Position numbers and translations under genes: made by a program
Notes under the pieces: model-generated
What the model was told of the DNA's origin: nothing
Databases searched by the model: none
Seen by the model: only the letters and a program-made list of their open reading frames with translations
Source: UBA7672 sp041398245
GTDB taxonomy: Bacteria > Pseudomonadota > Alphaproteobacteria > Caulobacterales > Hyphomonadaceae
Assembly (NCBI GenBank): GCA_041398245.1
Contig: JAWKVC010000008.1
Coordinates: 1 to 64,000, forward strand
Reading direction: 5' to 3'
DNA length: 64,000 bases
Part shown: positions 1 to 8,542 of the stretch, in pieces
How positions within the stretch are numbered: position 1 is the stretch's first letter
How the letters are laid out: each line of letters begins with the position of its first letter

Positions 1-2
1 CA

Positions 3-1013
3 CTGCAGGTCGCGCTCGGCTTCTGTGTTTCGACGCTGCTGACAGCTGGCGAAAGCTGGGTGGCCGACGTCGCGCCCCAGGAAAAACGCGGCGCGCTGCT
101 CGCCTTCTATATGGTGGTCTCGAAGCTCGGCCAGATCGCTGGCCCTCTTTCCGTCGCTGTCCTTGCGCCGGGGGAAGCGGCCGGCTTCATGGTGATCGGC
201 GCGCTCTTCGCGGCAAGTCTCGTGCCGGTCAGCGTGACAAGAAGAGGGCAACCTGCGCCACCCTCCGCCGAACCGTTTGGCCTCAGGGATCTCTGGCGCG
301 TCGCCCCTGCGGCGGTGATGGCGGCTCTCATTGCCGGAGCGGTGAATGGCTCCGTCCTCGCGCTCTACGCCATCTACGCTTCAGCCCTGTCGCCGGATTC
401 CGAACTCGCCGCGGCTGCGGCGTTCAACGGCGCGCTGGCGCTGGGTGCAGTTGCTGCGCAATGGCCGGCGGGCATGATCTCCGACCGCTTCGACCGGCGC
501 ATGGTCATCGCCGCTCTGGCTGGCGCCGGGGCAATTGCATCAATCGCCTTGATGGCATGGGGACCCAGCTTGCCGTGGGTAAGCGTTCTTGTGCTCGCCG
601 GACTGTGGGGCGCGGGCTCCATGTCATTCTACGGCATCGCCGTTGCGCATGGCGCCGACCGCGCCGCGCCGGGACAGACCACCGGCATGATGGCCGGCAT
701 CCTCGTTGTCTGGGCGGTCGGGGCGCTTGTCGGACCGCTTATCGCAGGCGCGGCCATGTCTGGTCCGATGGGGCCGAGCGGCCTGTTCGGCTATGCCGCC
801 GGCGGATTGCTGCTGCTGGCGCTGGCGATGTTCGTGCGCCGCGTGCGCGCAAGCCCGGCGCCGGTTGAAGAAAAGGCGCCATTCACAATCGCGCCCGCCA
901 CCAGTGTGTCCCTCACGCAGATTGACCCCCGCGCGGACGACGACCCGCAACTCGATCTCTTCCAGTCGAATCCCCTTCCTGAAATCAGCAACGCAGGAAC
1001 GCCCGAGCCATGA
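3..1013 (+). CDS. MFS transporter, C-terminal part (5' end outside window)
   Basis: The reading frame is already open at base 3, so the gene begins upstream; the GTG at 60 is internal. The visible part is a polytopic membrane protein with about eight hydrophobic helices. It includes the A-loop-like motif DRFDRR near the middle (bases 480-500), typical of the cytoplasmic loop between helices of a major facilitator. The last 50 residues are a hydrophilic tail. The product is probably a proton-driven inner-membrane transporter; the substrate cannot be told. Its stop overlaps the start of the next transporter (ATGA), so the two are likely co-transcribed and translationally coupled. Confidence 0.75.
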   Translation: MQVALGFCVSTLLTAGESWVADVAPQEKRGALLAFYMVVSKLGQIAGPLSVAVLAPGEAAGFMVIGALFAASLVPVSVTRRGQPAPPSAEPFGLRDLWRVAPAAVMAALIAGAVNGSVLALYAIYASALSPDSELAAAAAFNGALALGAVAAQWPAGMISDRFDRRMVIAALAGAGAIASIALMAWGPSLPWVSVLVLAGLWGAGSMSFYGIAVAHGADRAAPGQTTGMMAGILVVWAVGALVGPLIAGAAMSGPMGPSGLFGYAAGGLLLLALAMFVRRVRASPAPVEEKAPFTIAPATSVSLTQIDPRADDDPQLDLFQSNPLPEISNAGTPEP

Positions 1014-2443
1014 CCCTTCTCGCCTTTGCGCTCTGCCTTCTCCTCTTCGTCGGGGTCGGCCTCGCCTCCATGTGGAAGGCGAAGCGGACCAGCGAGGACT
1101 ACTATCTCGCAAGCCAGAGTGTTCGGCCGTGGCTGGCCGGTCTTTCCGCCGTCGCGACCAACAATTCCGGCTACATGTTCATCGGCGTCATTGGTTTCAC
1201 CTACACGACGGGCCTCGCCGCGATCTGGCTGATGGTCGGCTGGATTCTCGGCGACTTCCTCGCCTCTCTCTTCGTTCACCGTCGTCTGCGCGAAGCGACC
1301 GGGGCGACAGGCGAGGTCTCCTTCGCCGCGGTGGTCGCGCTCTGGGCCGGCAATGACTTCCGGATCTGGCGGATCATCGCCGCGATCCTTTCGGTCGTCT
1401 TTCTTGGCGCCTATGCGACGGCGCAGGTCGCTGCCGGCGGAAAGGCCCTGCAGGGCGTGCTGGGCTGGACACCGGAGATGGGCGCGGTCATTTCCGCCGG
1501 CCTGATCCTCGCCTACAGCGCTGTCGGCGGCATTCGCGCCTCGATCTGGACCGACGCAGCACAGTCCATCGTGATGATGGTGGCGATGGTCCTCCTGCTC
1601 AGCGTTGCGATCGCCACGCGGGGTGGCATGGACGCCTCAATCGGCGAGATGGAAGCCATCCCGGGCTTCCTCAACCTGTTCCCGCCCGACCTGCTATTCC
1701 CGGGCGCGTTGGGCATGATCCTGTTCGTGCTCGGCTGGATGGCCGCCGGCGTCAGCGTCATCGGCCAGCCGCACATCATGATCCGCTTCATGGCGCTGGA
1801 AAAACCGTCCGACATGACGGCCGCCCGCGCCTGGTACTACTCCTACTTCACCATCTTCTATGGCCTCGCCACCGGCGTTGGCCTGATGTCGCGGCTTTAT
1901 CTGCCTGATCTGGCCCAGCTCGATCCGGAGCTCGCGCTCCCGACCATGGCGGTCGAGCTGTTGCCGCCGGTTCTGGTGGGCGTGATGCTGGCGGGCGTCT
2001 TCGCCGCAACGATGTCGACCGCCGATTCGCTTGTCTTGAGCTGCTCGGCGGCCATCACGCACGATCTGGCGCCCCAGAAGCTGCAGCGGCCGTGGATGAT
2101 GAATCTGGCGACGGCCGGGGTAACGCTGGTCGCGCTCGCCGTGGCGCTGAGTGGAACGCAGAGCGTCTTTGCGCTCGTCATCCTGGCTTGGTCGACGCTT
2201 GCGTGCGCCTTCGGTCCCCTCATCGTTCTGCTCGCGCTTCGGCGGAGCGTCACCCAGCCCACCGCGGTCGCGATGATGGTGGCGGGCGTCGGCATCGCGC
2301 TGTGGTGGCGCTCGATGGGCTGGCAGGACATGGTCTACGAAGGCCTGCCGGGCATGGTCGCGCCGCTGATCTCTGGATGGCTGCTCAGCTCGCCACAGAC
2401 CGACCAGAAGCCCGTCCCCGCAGCGGCTGCGCCAACGCGATAG
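1010..2443 (+). CDS. Sodium:solute symporter (SSS/PutP-like)
   Basis: The 477-residue protein has about 13 hydrophobic segments and the length of the SSS family. Its N-terminus (TM, then a short loop KRTSEDYYLA) and the first core helix with ATNNSGYMFIG match the family pattern in which TM1 and TM6 form the Na+ site. It should import an organic solute with sodium at the inner membrane; the substrate is unknown. The start ATG overlaps the stop of the upstream MFS gene by four bases, so the two transporters form an operon. The next gene is on the other strand and ends 33 bases after this stop. Confidence 0.8.
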   Translation: MTLLAFALCLLLFVGVGLASMWKAKRTSEDYYLASQSVRPWLAGLSAVATNNSGYMFIGVIGFTYTTGLAAIWLMVGWILGDFLASLFVHRRLREATGATGEVSFAAVVALWAGNDFRIWRIIAAILSVVFLGAYATAQVAAGGKALQGVLGWTPEMGAVISAGLILAYSAVGGIRASIWTDAAQSIVMMVAMVLLLSVAIATRGGMDASIGEMEAIPGFLNLFPPDLLFPGALGMILFVLGWMAAGVSVIGQPHIMIRFMALEKPSDMTAARAWYYSYFTIFYGLATGVGLMSRLYLPDLAQLDPELALPTMAVELLPPVLVGVMLAGVFAATMSTADSLVLSCSAAITHDLAPQKLQRPWMMNLATAGVTLVALAVALSGTQSVFALVILAWSTLACAFGPLIVLLALRRSVTQPTAVAMMVAGVGIALWWRSMGWQDMVYEGLPGMVAPLISGWLLSSPQTDQKPVPAAAAPTR

Positions 2444-2476
2444 CTATTGCCGCCGCCGGCGGCCTATCGGAGCCAT

Positions 2477-3349
2477 TCAGCCGGCCCGGGTCTGCAGGAA
2501 ATCCGACAGCGCCTTGAATGCCGCGGGCTCTGTCATGAAAGGCGCATGGCCGACGCGCGGAACATTGAGCGCCTCAAGATCAGGCTTGCGGCGCTGCATC
2601 TCGGCGACGGTCGATACCGCAAGAATGTCGGTCAGCTCGCCGCGGATGACGAGAACCGGGAATGGCTTCAGCGCCTCGAACAGGGACCACAGGTCCACGG
2701 TCGTCTGCGCGCCGGGCGCGACCGATCCGGAGATCGCGGCATCATAATCGAGGACGATGAGCCCGGGGTCATCCTCCCGGTAGATCTTGCGAGCGAAGTC
2801 GAGCCAGAACGCATCATCGGTCTGGTCCGGAAAGGCGACGCCGTTGATGGACCTGCAATGCGCCGCGGCGTCGGACCAACTCGAAGCGGCCCCGCCCCCG
2901 CCGACATATCCGCGAATGCGCGCCAGTCCGGCAGGATCGATCTCCGGTCCGACATCATTGAGTACGGCGGCGGCGATGCGTTGTGGCGCAATCACAGCGG
3001 TGAGCATGGTCATGAGCCCACCCATCGATGTGCCAACAAAGACCGCGCGGTCTATGCCGAGCTTGTCGAGAAGCGCGATCATGTCCGCGACATAGGTCGC
3101 CGGCGTGTAGCGCTCCGGCTTCGGATCAGGGTCAGAACCGCCACGGCCGCGCTGGGACGGAACGATCACCCGGCGGCCCAGCTCTGCGATGAGCGGCGCA
3201 AGCTCCTCGAAATCCCGGAGATTTCGGGTGAGACCGTGCAGGCAGAGGACGGGCGGCCCCGACTCAACGCCCACGGGGGCGTAGTCGCGATATTCGATCC
3301 GCAGACCGTCCCGGCCTTCCAGAAAGCTGTGCGTGTAGCGAGGCGCCAT
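2477..3349 (-). CDS. Alpha/beta hydrolase
   Basis: The protein is about 290 residues with the canonical alpha/beta-hydrolase order: oxyanion-loop motif LHGLTRN near residue 45, nucleophile elbow G-T-S-M-G-G near residue 110 and catalytic His in GHAPF near the C-terminus. It lacks the Trp after the nucleophile that haloalkane dehalogenases have, so esterase or lactonase is likelier. I chose the ATG at 3349 because a GGGAGA ribosome-binding sequence lies five bases upstream; an adjacent ATG at 3352 and a longer frame to 3436 are alternatives. It diverges from the haloalkane dehalogenase gene, and the shared gap contains the island's palindromic element. Confidence 0.8.
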   Translation of the reverse strand: MAPRYTHSFLEGRDGLRIEYRDYAPVGVESGPPVLCLHGLTRNLRDFEELAPLIAELGRRVIVPSQRGRGGSDPDPKPERYTPATYVADMIALLDKLGIDRAVFVGTSMGGLMTMLTAVIAPQRIAAAVLNDVGPEIDPAGLARIRGYVGGGGAASSWSDAAAHCRSINGVAFPDQTDDAFWLDFARKIYREDDPGLIVLDYDAAISGSVAPGAQTTVDLWSLFEALKPFPVLVIRGELTDILAVSTVAEMQRRKPDLEALNVPRVGHAPFMTEPAAFKALSDFLQTRAG

Positions 3350-3496
3350 CATGATCTCCCGACAAATCCGGCGGCGGGATAGCGCGCCTCTGGCTGGATC
3401 GGGGCTGATACCATCGGCGCGCGCGTTTGACGTCAACCGGGATTCGCGATCGACGGGCGGCGGCGATCCAGCTGGCTGACCGGGGGGTCAAACCAA

Positions 3497-3514
3497 TTGA
3501 CATTAGCAATGCCA
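3497..3514. promoter_or_regulatory. Island palindromic element, copy 1
   Basis: The 18 bases fit TTGRCAYTNNNNNTGCCA. The core TGACA-N7-TGCCA is an inverted repeat with one mismatch. It lies in the gap between the divergent hydrolase and haloalkane dehalogenase genes, 59 bases before the latter's start. Related copies are at 5720, 8471 and 16228. It could be an operator for a local regulator or contain a -35 box (TTGACA); the repeated palindrome favours an operator. Confidence 0.5.
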
Positions 3515-3572
3515 ATAGTTAGGTGCACGACAATCGCGGGCCTGCCGCGCACCGACGACGGGAGACCCGCCG

Positions 3573-4472
3573 ATGAAAATTCTGCGCACGCCGGATGAGC
3601 GCTTCGCCAACCTGCCCGGCTATCCCTGGGCGCCCAACTACCTGACCATCACGGATGAGGATGGAACCGAGCTGCGCGTCCACTATCTGGATGAGGGCCC
3701 GCGGGACGCCGAGCCAATCCTGCTGCTGCACGGCAATCCGACCTGGTCCTATCTCTATCGCAAGATGATCCCCGGCCTGCTCAAGACAGGCCGCCGCGTG
3801 ATCGCGGTCGACCTTCCCGGCACCGGCAAGTCCGACAAGCCGGCGGACCGCGCCGACTACACCCTTTCGCGGCACTATGACTGGGCGTCGAAATGGTTCA
3901 CCGCGCTCAATCTAAATAACGTGACGCTGTTCTGTCAGGACTGGGGCGGCACGATCGGCCTGTTCCTCGTCTCGAAATATCCCGAGCGCTTTGCCCGCGT
4001 GGTTGCGTCGAACACCGGCGTGCCGACCGGCGAAGGCGAAAGCGACTTCATGAAGATGTGGGTCGGCATGATGGCCGTCGCAACGGAATTCCCTTGGCCA
4101 ATGCTGGAAACCGGCATGGTGACAAAGCTCTCGCCGGAAGAGATCGCCGCCTACCGGGCGCCCTATCCCACCAGCGAGTATGAATACTGCCTGATCACCT
4201 GGCCGAGCCTGATCACCGTTCAACCCGACAATCCGGGCCTGCCGCTGAACCTTGCGGCGTGGGAACGCCTTCAGACATTCGAAAAGCCATTCCTGACCCT
4301 GTACGGTGAACTCGATCCGGTTGGCCGTGGCTGGGAAACGCGGGCGCAGAAATTCATTCCCGGCGCCAAGGGACAGGATCACCAGATCATCCCCAACGCG
4401 CACCATTTCATCCAGGAAGACGTGGCCGACGAACTCGTCGCCCGCATCACGAAATTCCTGGATGTGAAATAG
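3573..4472 (+). CDS. Haloalkane dehalogenase (subfamily I-like)
   Basis: The enzyme should hydrolyse a carbon-halogen bond to give an alcohol and halide in the cytoplasm. Visible features: oxyanion motif HGNPTWSYLYR (residues 53-63), nucleophile and first halide-binding Trp in QDWGG (Asp123-Trp124), acid Asp248 in GELDP, and catalytic His278 in AHHFIQE. The spacing and the late Asp match DhlA-type (HLD-I) enzymes, where the acid follows strand beta-7. A second halide-binding Trp is probably Trp163 in the cap, by position only. Length (299) is normal for the family. A good RBS (ACGGGAG) precedes the ATG. Some proteins of this subfamily act on other substrates, so activity is inferred. Confidence 0.8.
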   Translation: MKILRTPDERFANLPGYPWAPNYLTITDEDGTELRVHYLDEGPRDAEPILLLHGNPTWSYLYRKMIPGLLKTGRRVIAVDLPGTGKSDKPADRADYTLSRHYDWASKWFTALNLNNVTLFCQDWGGTIGLFLVSKYPERFARVVASNTGVPTGEGESDFMKMWVGMMAVATEFPWPMLETGMVTKLSPEEIAAYRAPYPTSEYEYCLITWPSLITVQPDNPGLPLNLAAWERLQTFEKPFLTLYGELDPVGRGWETRAQKFIPGAKGQDHQIIPNAHHFIQEDVADELVARITKFLDVK

Positions 4473-4490
4473 CGGATCGAGCTGCCGCCT

Positions 4491-4865
4491 TCAGCGCGGC
4501 AGCATCCGCCATCCCGCGGCGAAGATCAGCAGCAGGACAGCCTCGATCGCCATGGGCGGGCCCATGTCATCGGTAAAGCCAGTGATCGCGACGGTGAGCA
4601 GCCGGCCCGTAAGTGCGAGACCGATCAGAACGACAGGCACGATCAGCGGACCGGCGCGGCCCCTGATCGCGGCTGCCAGCGCGAACAGGCCGCCGCCTGC
4701 GAAGAACCCGCCCATGTCGGCGCGGATCGTCGCCAGGCCGAGTTGCCCCGGAGCAAGAACACCGAGTTGCCCAGCCGTTTCGACTGGCGCCATCCATATC
4801 CGCGCCGCGACCAGCAGGGCGAGCAAGCCCGCGATGCCCGCCAGGGCGCGCAACACCATCGTCAT
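4491..4865 (-). CDS. Small membrane protein, DUF4345-like
   Basis: A 124-residue protein with four predicted transmembrane helices and almost no soluble part. The pattern of a first helix, an arginine/aspartate pair in the loop before helix two (IRADMGG) and a final helix resembles the DUF4345 family of unknown function. It starts five bases after the stop of the DJ-1/PfpI gene on the same strand, so the two probably form an operon. No function can be assigned. Confidence 0.6.
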   Translation of the reverse strand: MTMVLRALAGIAGLLALLVAARIWMAPVETAGQLGVLAPGQLGLATIRADMGGFFAGGGLFALAAAIRGRAGPLIVPVVLIGLALTGRLLTVAITGFTDDMGPPMAIEAVLLLIFAAGWRMLPR

Positions 4866-4870
4866 GTCTG

Positions 4871-5704
4871 TCAGTCTCCCTTGGAGGTTCCTTCAAGGAT
4901 GACCTGCATCATCCTGTCGGCCGTCTCCGCACCGTCATTCTGGTTCTGGCCGGTTACGAGCCGGCCATCGGCCACAACATGGCTCGCGAAGATATCGCGG
5001 AAGCCTGTGGCGGATTCGAAGTGCGCGCCGGCCGCACGCAGATCGCGCTCCGGATGGCGCGGCGTGTGTGTAATGCCCAGCTCCTTCACCTGCTTGTCCG
5101 TGACAGCGGTGAGCCGGCGGCCGGCGACAAGCGGATGACCATTGCCCTGCTTTGCCGCGAGCAATCCCAGCGGACCATGGCAGACGCCGCCGACAACGGC
5201 TCCATGCGCGTCCGCATCGAGCAACAGCTTTCCCAGCTCCGGCGATTGTTCGAAATCGAACGCCGCGCCCCACCCGCCGGCGAGGAAAACCGCGTCATAC
5301 TTGCCGCCATCAATCTCGCTGACCGGCTTGGCGGCTTCGGTCTTCCGGCGGAACACCTTGTCCTTCAGGAAACGGCTGTCGAAGGGCGACACCAGCGGCC
5401 ACTTCACCGACATGGGCTCGACCGGGATCTTCCCGCCGTGAATACTCGCGACATCCACGTCCATACCAGCGTCAAGAAAGGTGTAGTAGGGCGCTGTCAT
5501 CTCAGATGCGAAGACGCCGGTTTTCTTGCCGGTATCACCCAGCGTGTCGTGGCTGGTCGCAATTACAAGCGCCCGCTTGCCTTTGAGATCGCGCTTTGGC
5601 GCGTTGTAATGACGGTGCAGTCCCAGCGCCCCGAGCAAGGCTGGCAGACCAACCCAGACCAGCACAAAAGCAAGCACAAGCGCCGACAGAAGGGTCCAGA
5701 TCAA
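4871..5704 (-). CDS. DJ-1/PfpI superfamily protein, membrane-anchored
   Basis: The 277-residue protein begins with a hydrophobic helix (residues 2-27), likely an anchor, followed by a DJ-1/PfpI (class I glutamine amidotransferase-like) domain. The reactive cysteine is Cys175 in GVCHGP, followed by His176; Glu68 in FASEMTAPY is the conserved acid beside the cysteine. The order and insertions resemble Hsp31-type members, which act on glyoxal-type electrophiles or as chaperones. The anchor is less usual and would put the domain on the membrane. It is divergent from the sulfatase gene, and the gap holds copy 2 of the palindromic element. Confidence 0.75.
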   Translation of the reverse strand: MIWTLLSALVLAFVLVWVGLPALLGALGLHRHYNAPKRDLKGKRALVIATSHDTLGDTGKKTGVFASEMTAPYYTFLDAGMDVDVASIHGGKIPVEPMSVKWPLVSPFDSRFLKDKVFRRKTEAAKPVSEIDGGKYDAVFLAGGWGAAFDFEQSPELGKLLLDADAHGAVVGGVCHGPLGLLAAKQGNGHPLVAGRRLTAVTDKQVKELGITHTPRHPERDLRAAGAHFESATGFRDIFASHVVADGRLVTGQNQNDGAETADRMMQVILEGTSKGD

Positions 5705-5719
5705 ACTGGCCTCCCTAAA

Positions 5720-5737
5720 TTGACATTCCTTGTGCCA
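5720..5737. promoter_or_regulatory. Island palindromic element, copy 2
   Basis: This copy matches TTGRCAYTNNNNNTGCCA in the 77-base gap between the divergent DJ-1/PfpI gene (start 5704) and sulfatase gene (start 5782). It lies 15 bases from the former's start and 44 from the latter's. An AT-rich stretch (ATAATAT) follows directly and could be part of a promoter. Confidence 0.5.
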
Positions 5738-5781
5738 TAATATCCCATGCAGCGGCCCTGTACAGCGCCTGAGGTCGATTG

Positions 5782-7569
5782 ATGCGCCACACCTTCCGCA
5801 AGGCAGTCATGCTGGCGGCCCTCGTGCTGGCAAGCCTCTGTCCCGCCGCGGCGCAGGAGGAGGCGACGCCGGCGAAACGGCCCAACATCATCCTGATCCT
5901 GGTGGACGACGCAGCTTTCATGGATTTCGGCGTCTATGGCGGGGAAGCCCGAACGCCGAATATCGACCGCCTCGCCGCTGCAGGGGCGATGATGACGAAT
6001 TATCATACCTCGCCTCTGTGCTCGCCTTCGCGCGCCATGTTGTTGACGGGCATGGACAGTCACCGCACAGGCGTTTCCACGATTGAGGAAGTGCTGCCGC
6101 CCGAGCTGAAGGGCAAGCCGGGCTATACGCTTCACCTCGAACCCGGCGTGCTGACCATTGCGGATCACCTCAAGGCGTCAGGCTATCGCACGCTGATGTC
6201 GGGCAAGTGGCACCTTGGCCATGGCGAAGGCGACCTGCCGAACCATCATGGTTTCGATCGCTCGCTGGCGCTGGATGCCTCTGGCGCCGACAACTGGGCG
6301 GCCAAGTCCTACATGCCCTATTACGACCACGCGCCATGGTTCGAGGATGGGAAGCCGGCAAGCCTTCCAGACAGTTTCTATTCCTCCGAACTGCTCGTTG
6401 ACCGGCTGATCCAGTATATCGACGCAGACGCTGGCGAGGCGCCCTATTTCGGCTATCTCGCCTTCCAGGCCGTGCACATTCCGGTTCAGGCGCCGAAGGA
6501 GTTCTCCGACCGCTACGGCGGCCAGTTCAACGCCGGCTGGGAAGCGACGCGCCGCGCGCGCTGGGATCGTGCGGTCGCCGCCGGCATTGTCCCACCAGAT
6601 GCGCCCTTCGCCACCCTGCCAGACGGCGCACGTGCGTGGGACTCTCTTTCGGCCGATGATCGCGCCAAATACGCCCGCGCCATGGAAGTCTATTCCGGCA
6701 TGATCGAGGCGATGGATCACCATATCGGTCGCCTGATCGAGCACATCGCGCAGCGCGGCGAGCTGGACAACACGATCTTTGTGATCACATCCGACAACGG
6801 TCCCGAACCCAGCGATCCGGTGCATGAGCCATGGATGGACGTCTGGATGGCGCTCAATGGCTACAGCTGGAATCTCGGCAATATGGGCGAGCGCGGCAGC
6901 CTCGGCTTCATCGGAACGGAGTGGGCTTCGGCGGTGTCTGCGCCCGGCTCCTACTACAAATTCTACGCCTCCGATGGCGGCCTACGCGTACCGATGGTGA
7001 TCGCCGGACCGGGGATCGCGCCCGGACAGAAGCCACGGGCGCTTGGCTTCGTCAGCGACATCACGCCGACGCTTCTCGACCTTGCCGGCGTTGCACGTGA
7101 AACACCCGAAGGCGCGCGCCCTATCACGGGCCACAGCCTTATGCCTGTCTTGTCGAGCGCGGCCGAGCATGTGCGCGGGCCGGAGGACGCGCTCGGCGTC
7201 GAGGTTTCCGGTAACGCTGCGCTGTTCCGCGGCGACTACAAGATCGTCCGCAACATGCCGCCGGTCGGCGACGGCAAGTGGCGGCTTTACGACCTGACGC
7301 AGGACCCCGCCGAGGTGAATGATCTTTCCGCGGCCATGCCAGACCTCTTTCAGACGATGCTGACGGCCTATGACAGCTACACAACCGAGTCCGGCGTTCT
7401 GGCACTGCCGGAGGGCTATCAGGTCGAGCGGCAGGTGCGCAGCAACGCCATCGCGCGGCAGCTGTCCTTCCATGCCGTCACGATCGCCATCGTAGGCGGC
7501 GGCGTCCTGCTTCTGATCGGGCTGTTGGTCTTCTGGTTCGTGCGGCGGCGCAAGCGCAGGAAGGCCTGA
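5782..7569 (+). CDS. Sulfatase with C-terminal membrane anchor
   Basis: A type I sulfatase that would hydrolyse a sulfate ester in the periplasm. A signal peptide (residues 1-24, ending AAA-Q) precedes the alkaline-phosphatase-fold domain. Metal-binding Asp pair is in LVDDAAF, and the formylglycine site is Cys80 in C-S-P-S-R, followed by the conserved ...LLTG. GKWHLGH carries the conserved Lys-His, and SDNGPEP the later Asp-Asn metal ligands. The C-terminus has a hydrophobic helix (about residues 565-585) and then RRRKRRK, so the catalytic domain should face the periplasm on a tail anchor. The ATG at 5782 is preferred to the TTG three bases before it. An FGE gene at 11267 could activate it. 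Confidence 0.85.
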   Translation: MRHTFRKAVMLAALVLASLCPAAAQEEATPAKRPNIILILVDDAAFMDFGVYGGEARTPNIDRLAAAGAMMTNYHTSPLCSPSRAMLLTGMDSHRTGVSTIEEVLPPELKGKPGYTLHLEPGVLTIADHLKASGYRTLMSGKWHLGHGEGDLPNHHGFDRSLALDASGADNWAAKSYMPYYDHAPWFEDGKPASLPDSFYSSELLVDRLIQYIDADAGEAPYFGYLAFQAVHIPVQAPKEFSDRYGGQFNAGWEATRRARWDRAVAAGIVPPDAPFATLPDGARAWDSLSADDRAKYARAMEVYSGMIEAMDHHIGRLIEHIAQRGELDNTIFVITSDNGPEPSDPVHEPWMDVWMALNGYSWNLGNMGERGSLGFIGTEWASAVSAPGSYYKFYASDGGLRVPMVIAGPGIAPGQKPRALGFVSDITPTLLDLAGVARETPEGARPITGHSLMPVLSSAAEHVRGPEDALGVEVSGNAALFRGDYKIVRNMPPVGDGKWRLYDLTQDPAEVNDLSAAMPDLFQTMLTAYDSYTTESGVLALPEGYQVERQVRSNAIARQLSFHAVTIAIVGGGVLLLIGLLVFWFVRRRKRRKA

Positions 7570-7638
7570 GGCTGGCCACCCGCCGCGCCGAAGCGCTAGA
7601 TAGCCGCCGGGGCGCCAAGACCCGCGATGGAGGAACGG

Positions 7639-8433
7639 ATGACGGATCTTGTGAGGATCACCGATGCTGGCCATGTGCGCACCATCGCGCTCAACCGCCC
7701 GCAGGTGAAGAATGCGCTGTCGGACGAGCTTGCCTGGTCGGTCATCAACGCCATCGACGATGCGGCCAAGGACGACAACATCTGGGTCATCGCGGTGACG
7801 GGAACGGGCGACGCCTTCTGCGCTGGCCTCGACCTCACGATGAAGGGGCGGACCTCGCCGATGAGCGCGCAGGACGCGCAGCTCGATGATCTCGGCTGGG
7901 TTGGGCATTTCCTGCTCTCCATCCGCAGGCGCTGTGACAAGCCGGTGGTTGGCGGCGTCAATGGCGTTGCGGTCGGCGCTGGGCTGGGACTCGCCATGGC
8001 GTGCGACGTACGCCTTGTCGCGAAGAGCGCCCGCATGATGGCCGGCTATACGCGGATCGGCGGGTCGCCCGATGGCGGCCTCACCATCACCCTGCCCCAG
8101 GCCATGGGTTATGAACGCGCCATGCGCTTCATGATGGAGAACCGCACTGTCATGGGCGAGGAAGCCGTCGCGCTTGGCATGGCGGGAGAGGTTGTCGACG
8201 ATGCGAAATTCGCGGATCGCCTGGCCGAATACTGCGCCGAACTCTGCCGCTGGTCGCCGATCACGCTGCGGCTTCTCAAGCGCGGCATGGTGAAGTCGCT
8301 GGAATCCACCGACATGGAACAGCAGCTGCGCTACGAGTTGTCGAACATCCGCCGCGCCTTCTCCAGCGAGGATGCGAAGGAAGCGCGGCAGGCCTTCCTT
8401 GAGAAGCGGCAGCCCGTCTTCAAGGGCAAGTGA
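7639..8433 (+). CDS. Crotonase-fold (enoyl-CoA hydratase/isomerase family) protein
   Basis: 264 residues with the crotonase fold: oxyanion-hole segments DAFCAGLDL and GVNGVAVGAGLGL. The two catalytic glutamates of enoyl-CoA hydratase are absent: the position in ELAM is Gly (GLGLAMACD) and the PE position is Tyr. An aspartate sits in SPDGG, as in PaaG-like isomerases, so an isomerase-type reaction on an acyl-CoA is more likely than hydration. The start at 7639 follows a strong RBS (GGAGGA, 7629-7634); an in-frame ATG at 7627 overlaps that RBS. It lies between the first sulfatase and the GST-like gene on the same strand. Confidence 0.8.
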   Translation: MTDLVRITDAGHVRTIALNRPQVKNALSDELAWSVINAIDDAAKDDNIWVIAVTGTGDAFCAGLDLTMKGRTSPMSAQDAQLDDLGWVGHFLLSIRRRCDKPVVGGVNGVAVGAGLGLAMACDVRLVAKSARMMAGYTRIGGSPDGGLTITLPQAMGYERAMRFMMENRTVMGEEAVALGMAGEVVDDAKFADRLAEYCAELCRWSPITLRLLKRGMVKSLESTDMEQQLRYELSNIRRAFSSEDAKEARQAFLEKRQPVFKGK

Positions 8434-8470
8434 CCGCTGCTATTCGGTCGTGTGTTGACGCAGATAGGTT

Positions 8471-8488
8471 TTGGCACTCTAACTGCCA
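8471..8488. promoter_or_regulatory. Island palindromic element, copy 3
   Basis: This copy has the perfect inverted core TGGCA-N7-TGCCA. It lies 54 bases upstream of the GST-like gene that leads the GST/sulfatase pair. Similarity to copy 4 continues for about ten more bases on its right side (CATTT, then CTGGCGG). Confidence 0.55.
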
Positions 8489-8542
8489 TTTCTGGCGGGG
8501 CGGCGCGGAAGCCGCTCCCGCCATCCCCGGGGAGGTCGCATC

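Noticed and set aside
8471..8488. Sigma-54 promoter (TGGCAC-N5-TTGC pattern)
   Set aside because: Only copy 3 has the essential GG; the other three have GA, and the -12 half is CTGCC or ATGCC. The inverted-repeat symmetry across all copies fits an operator better.
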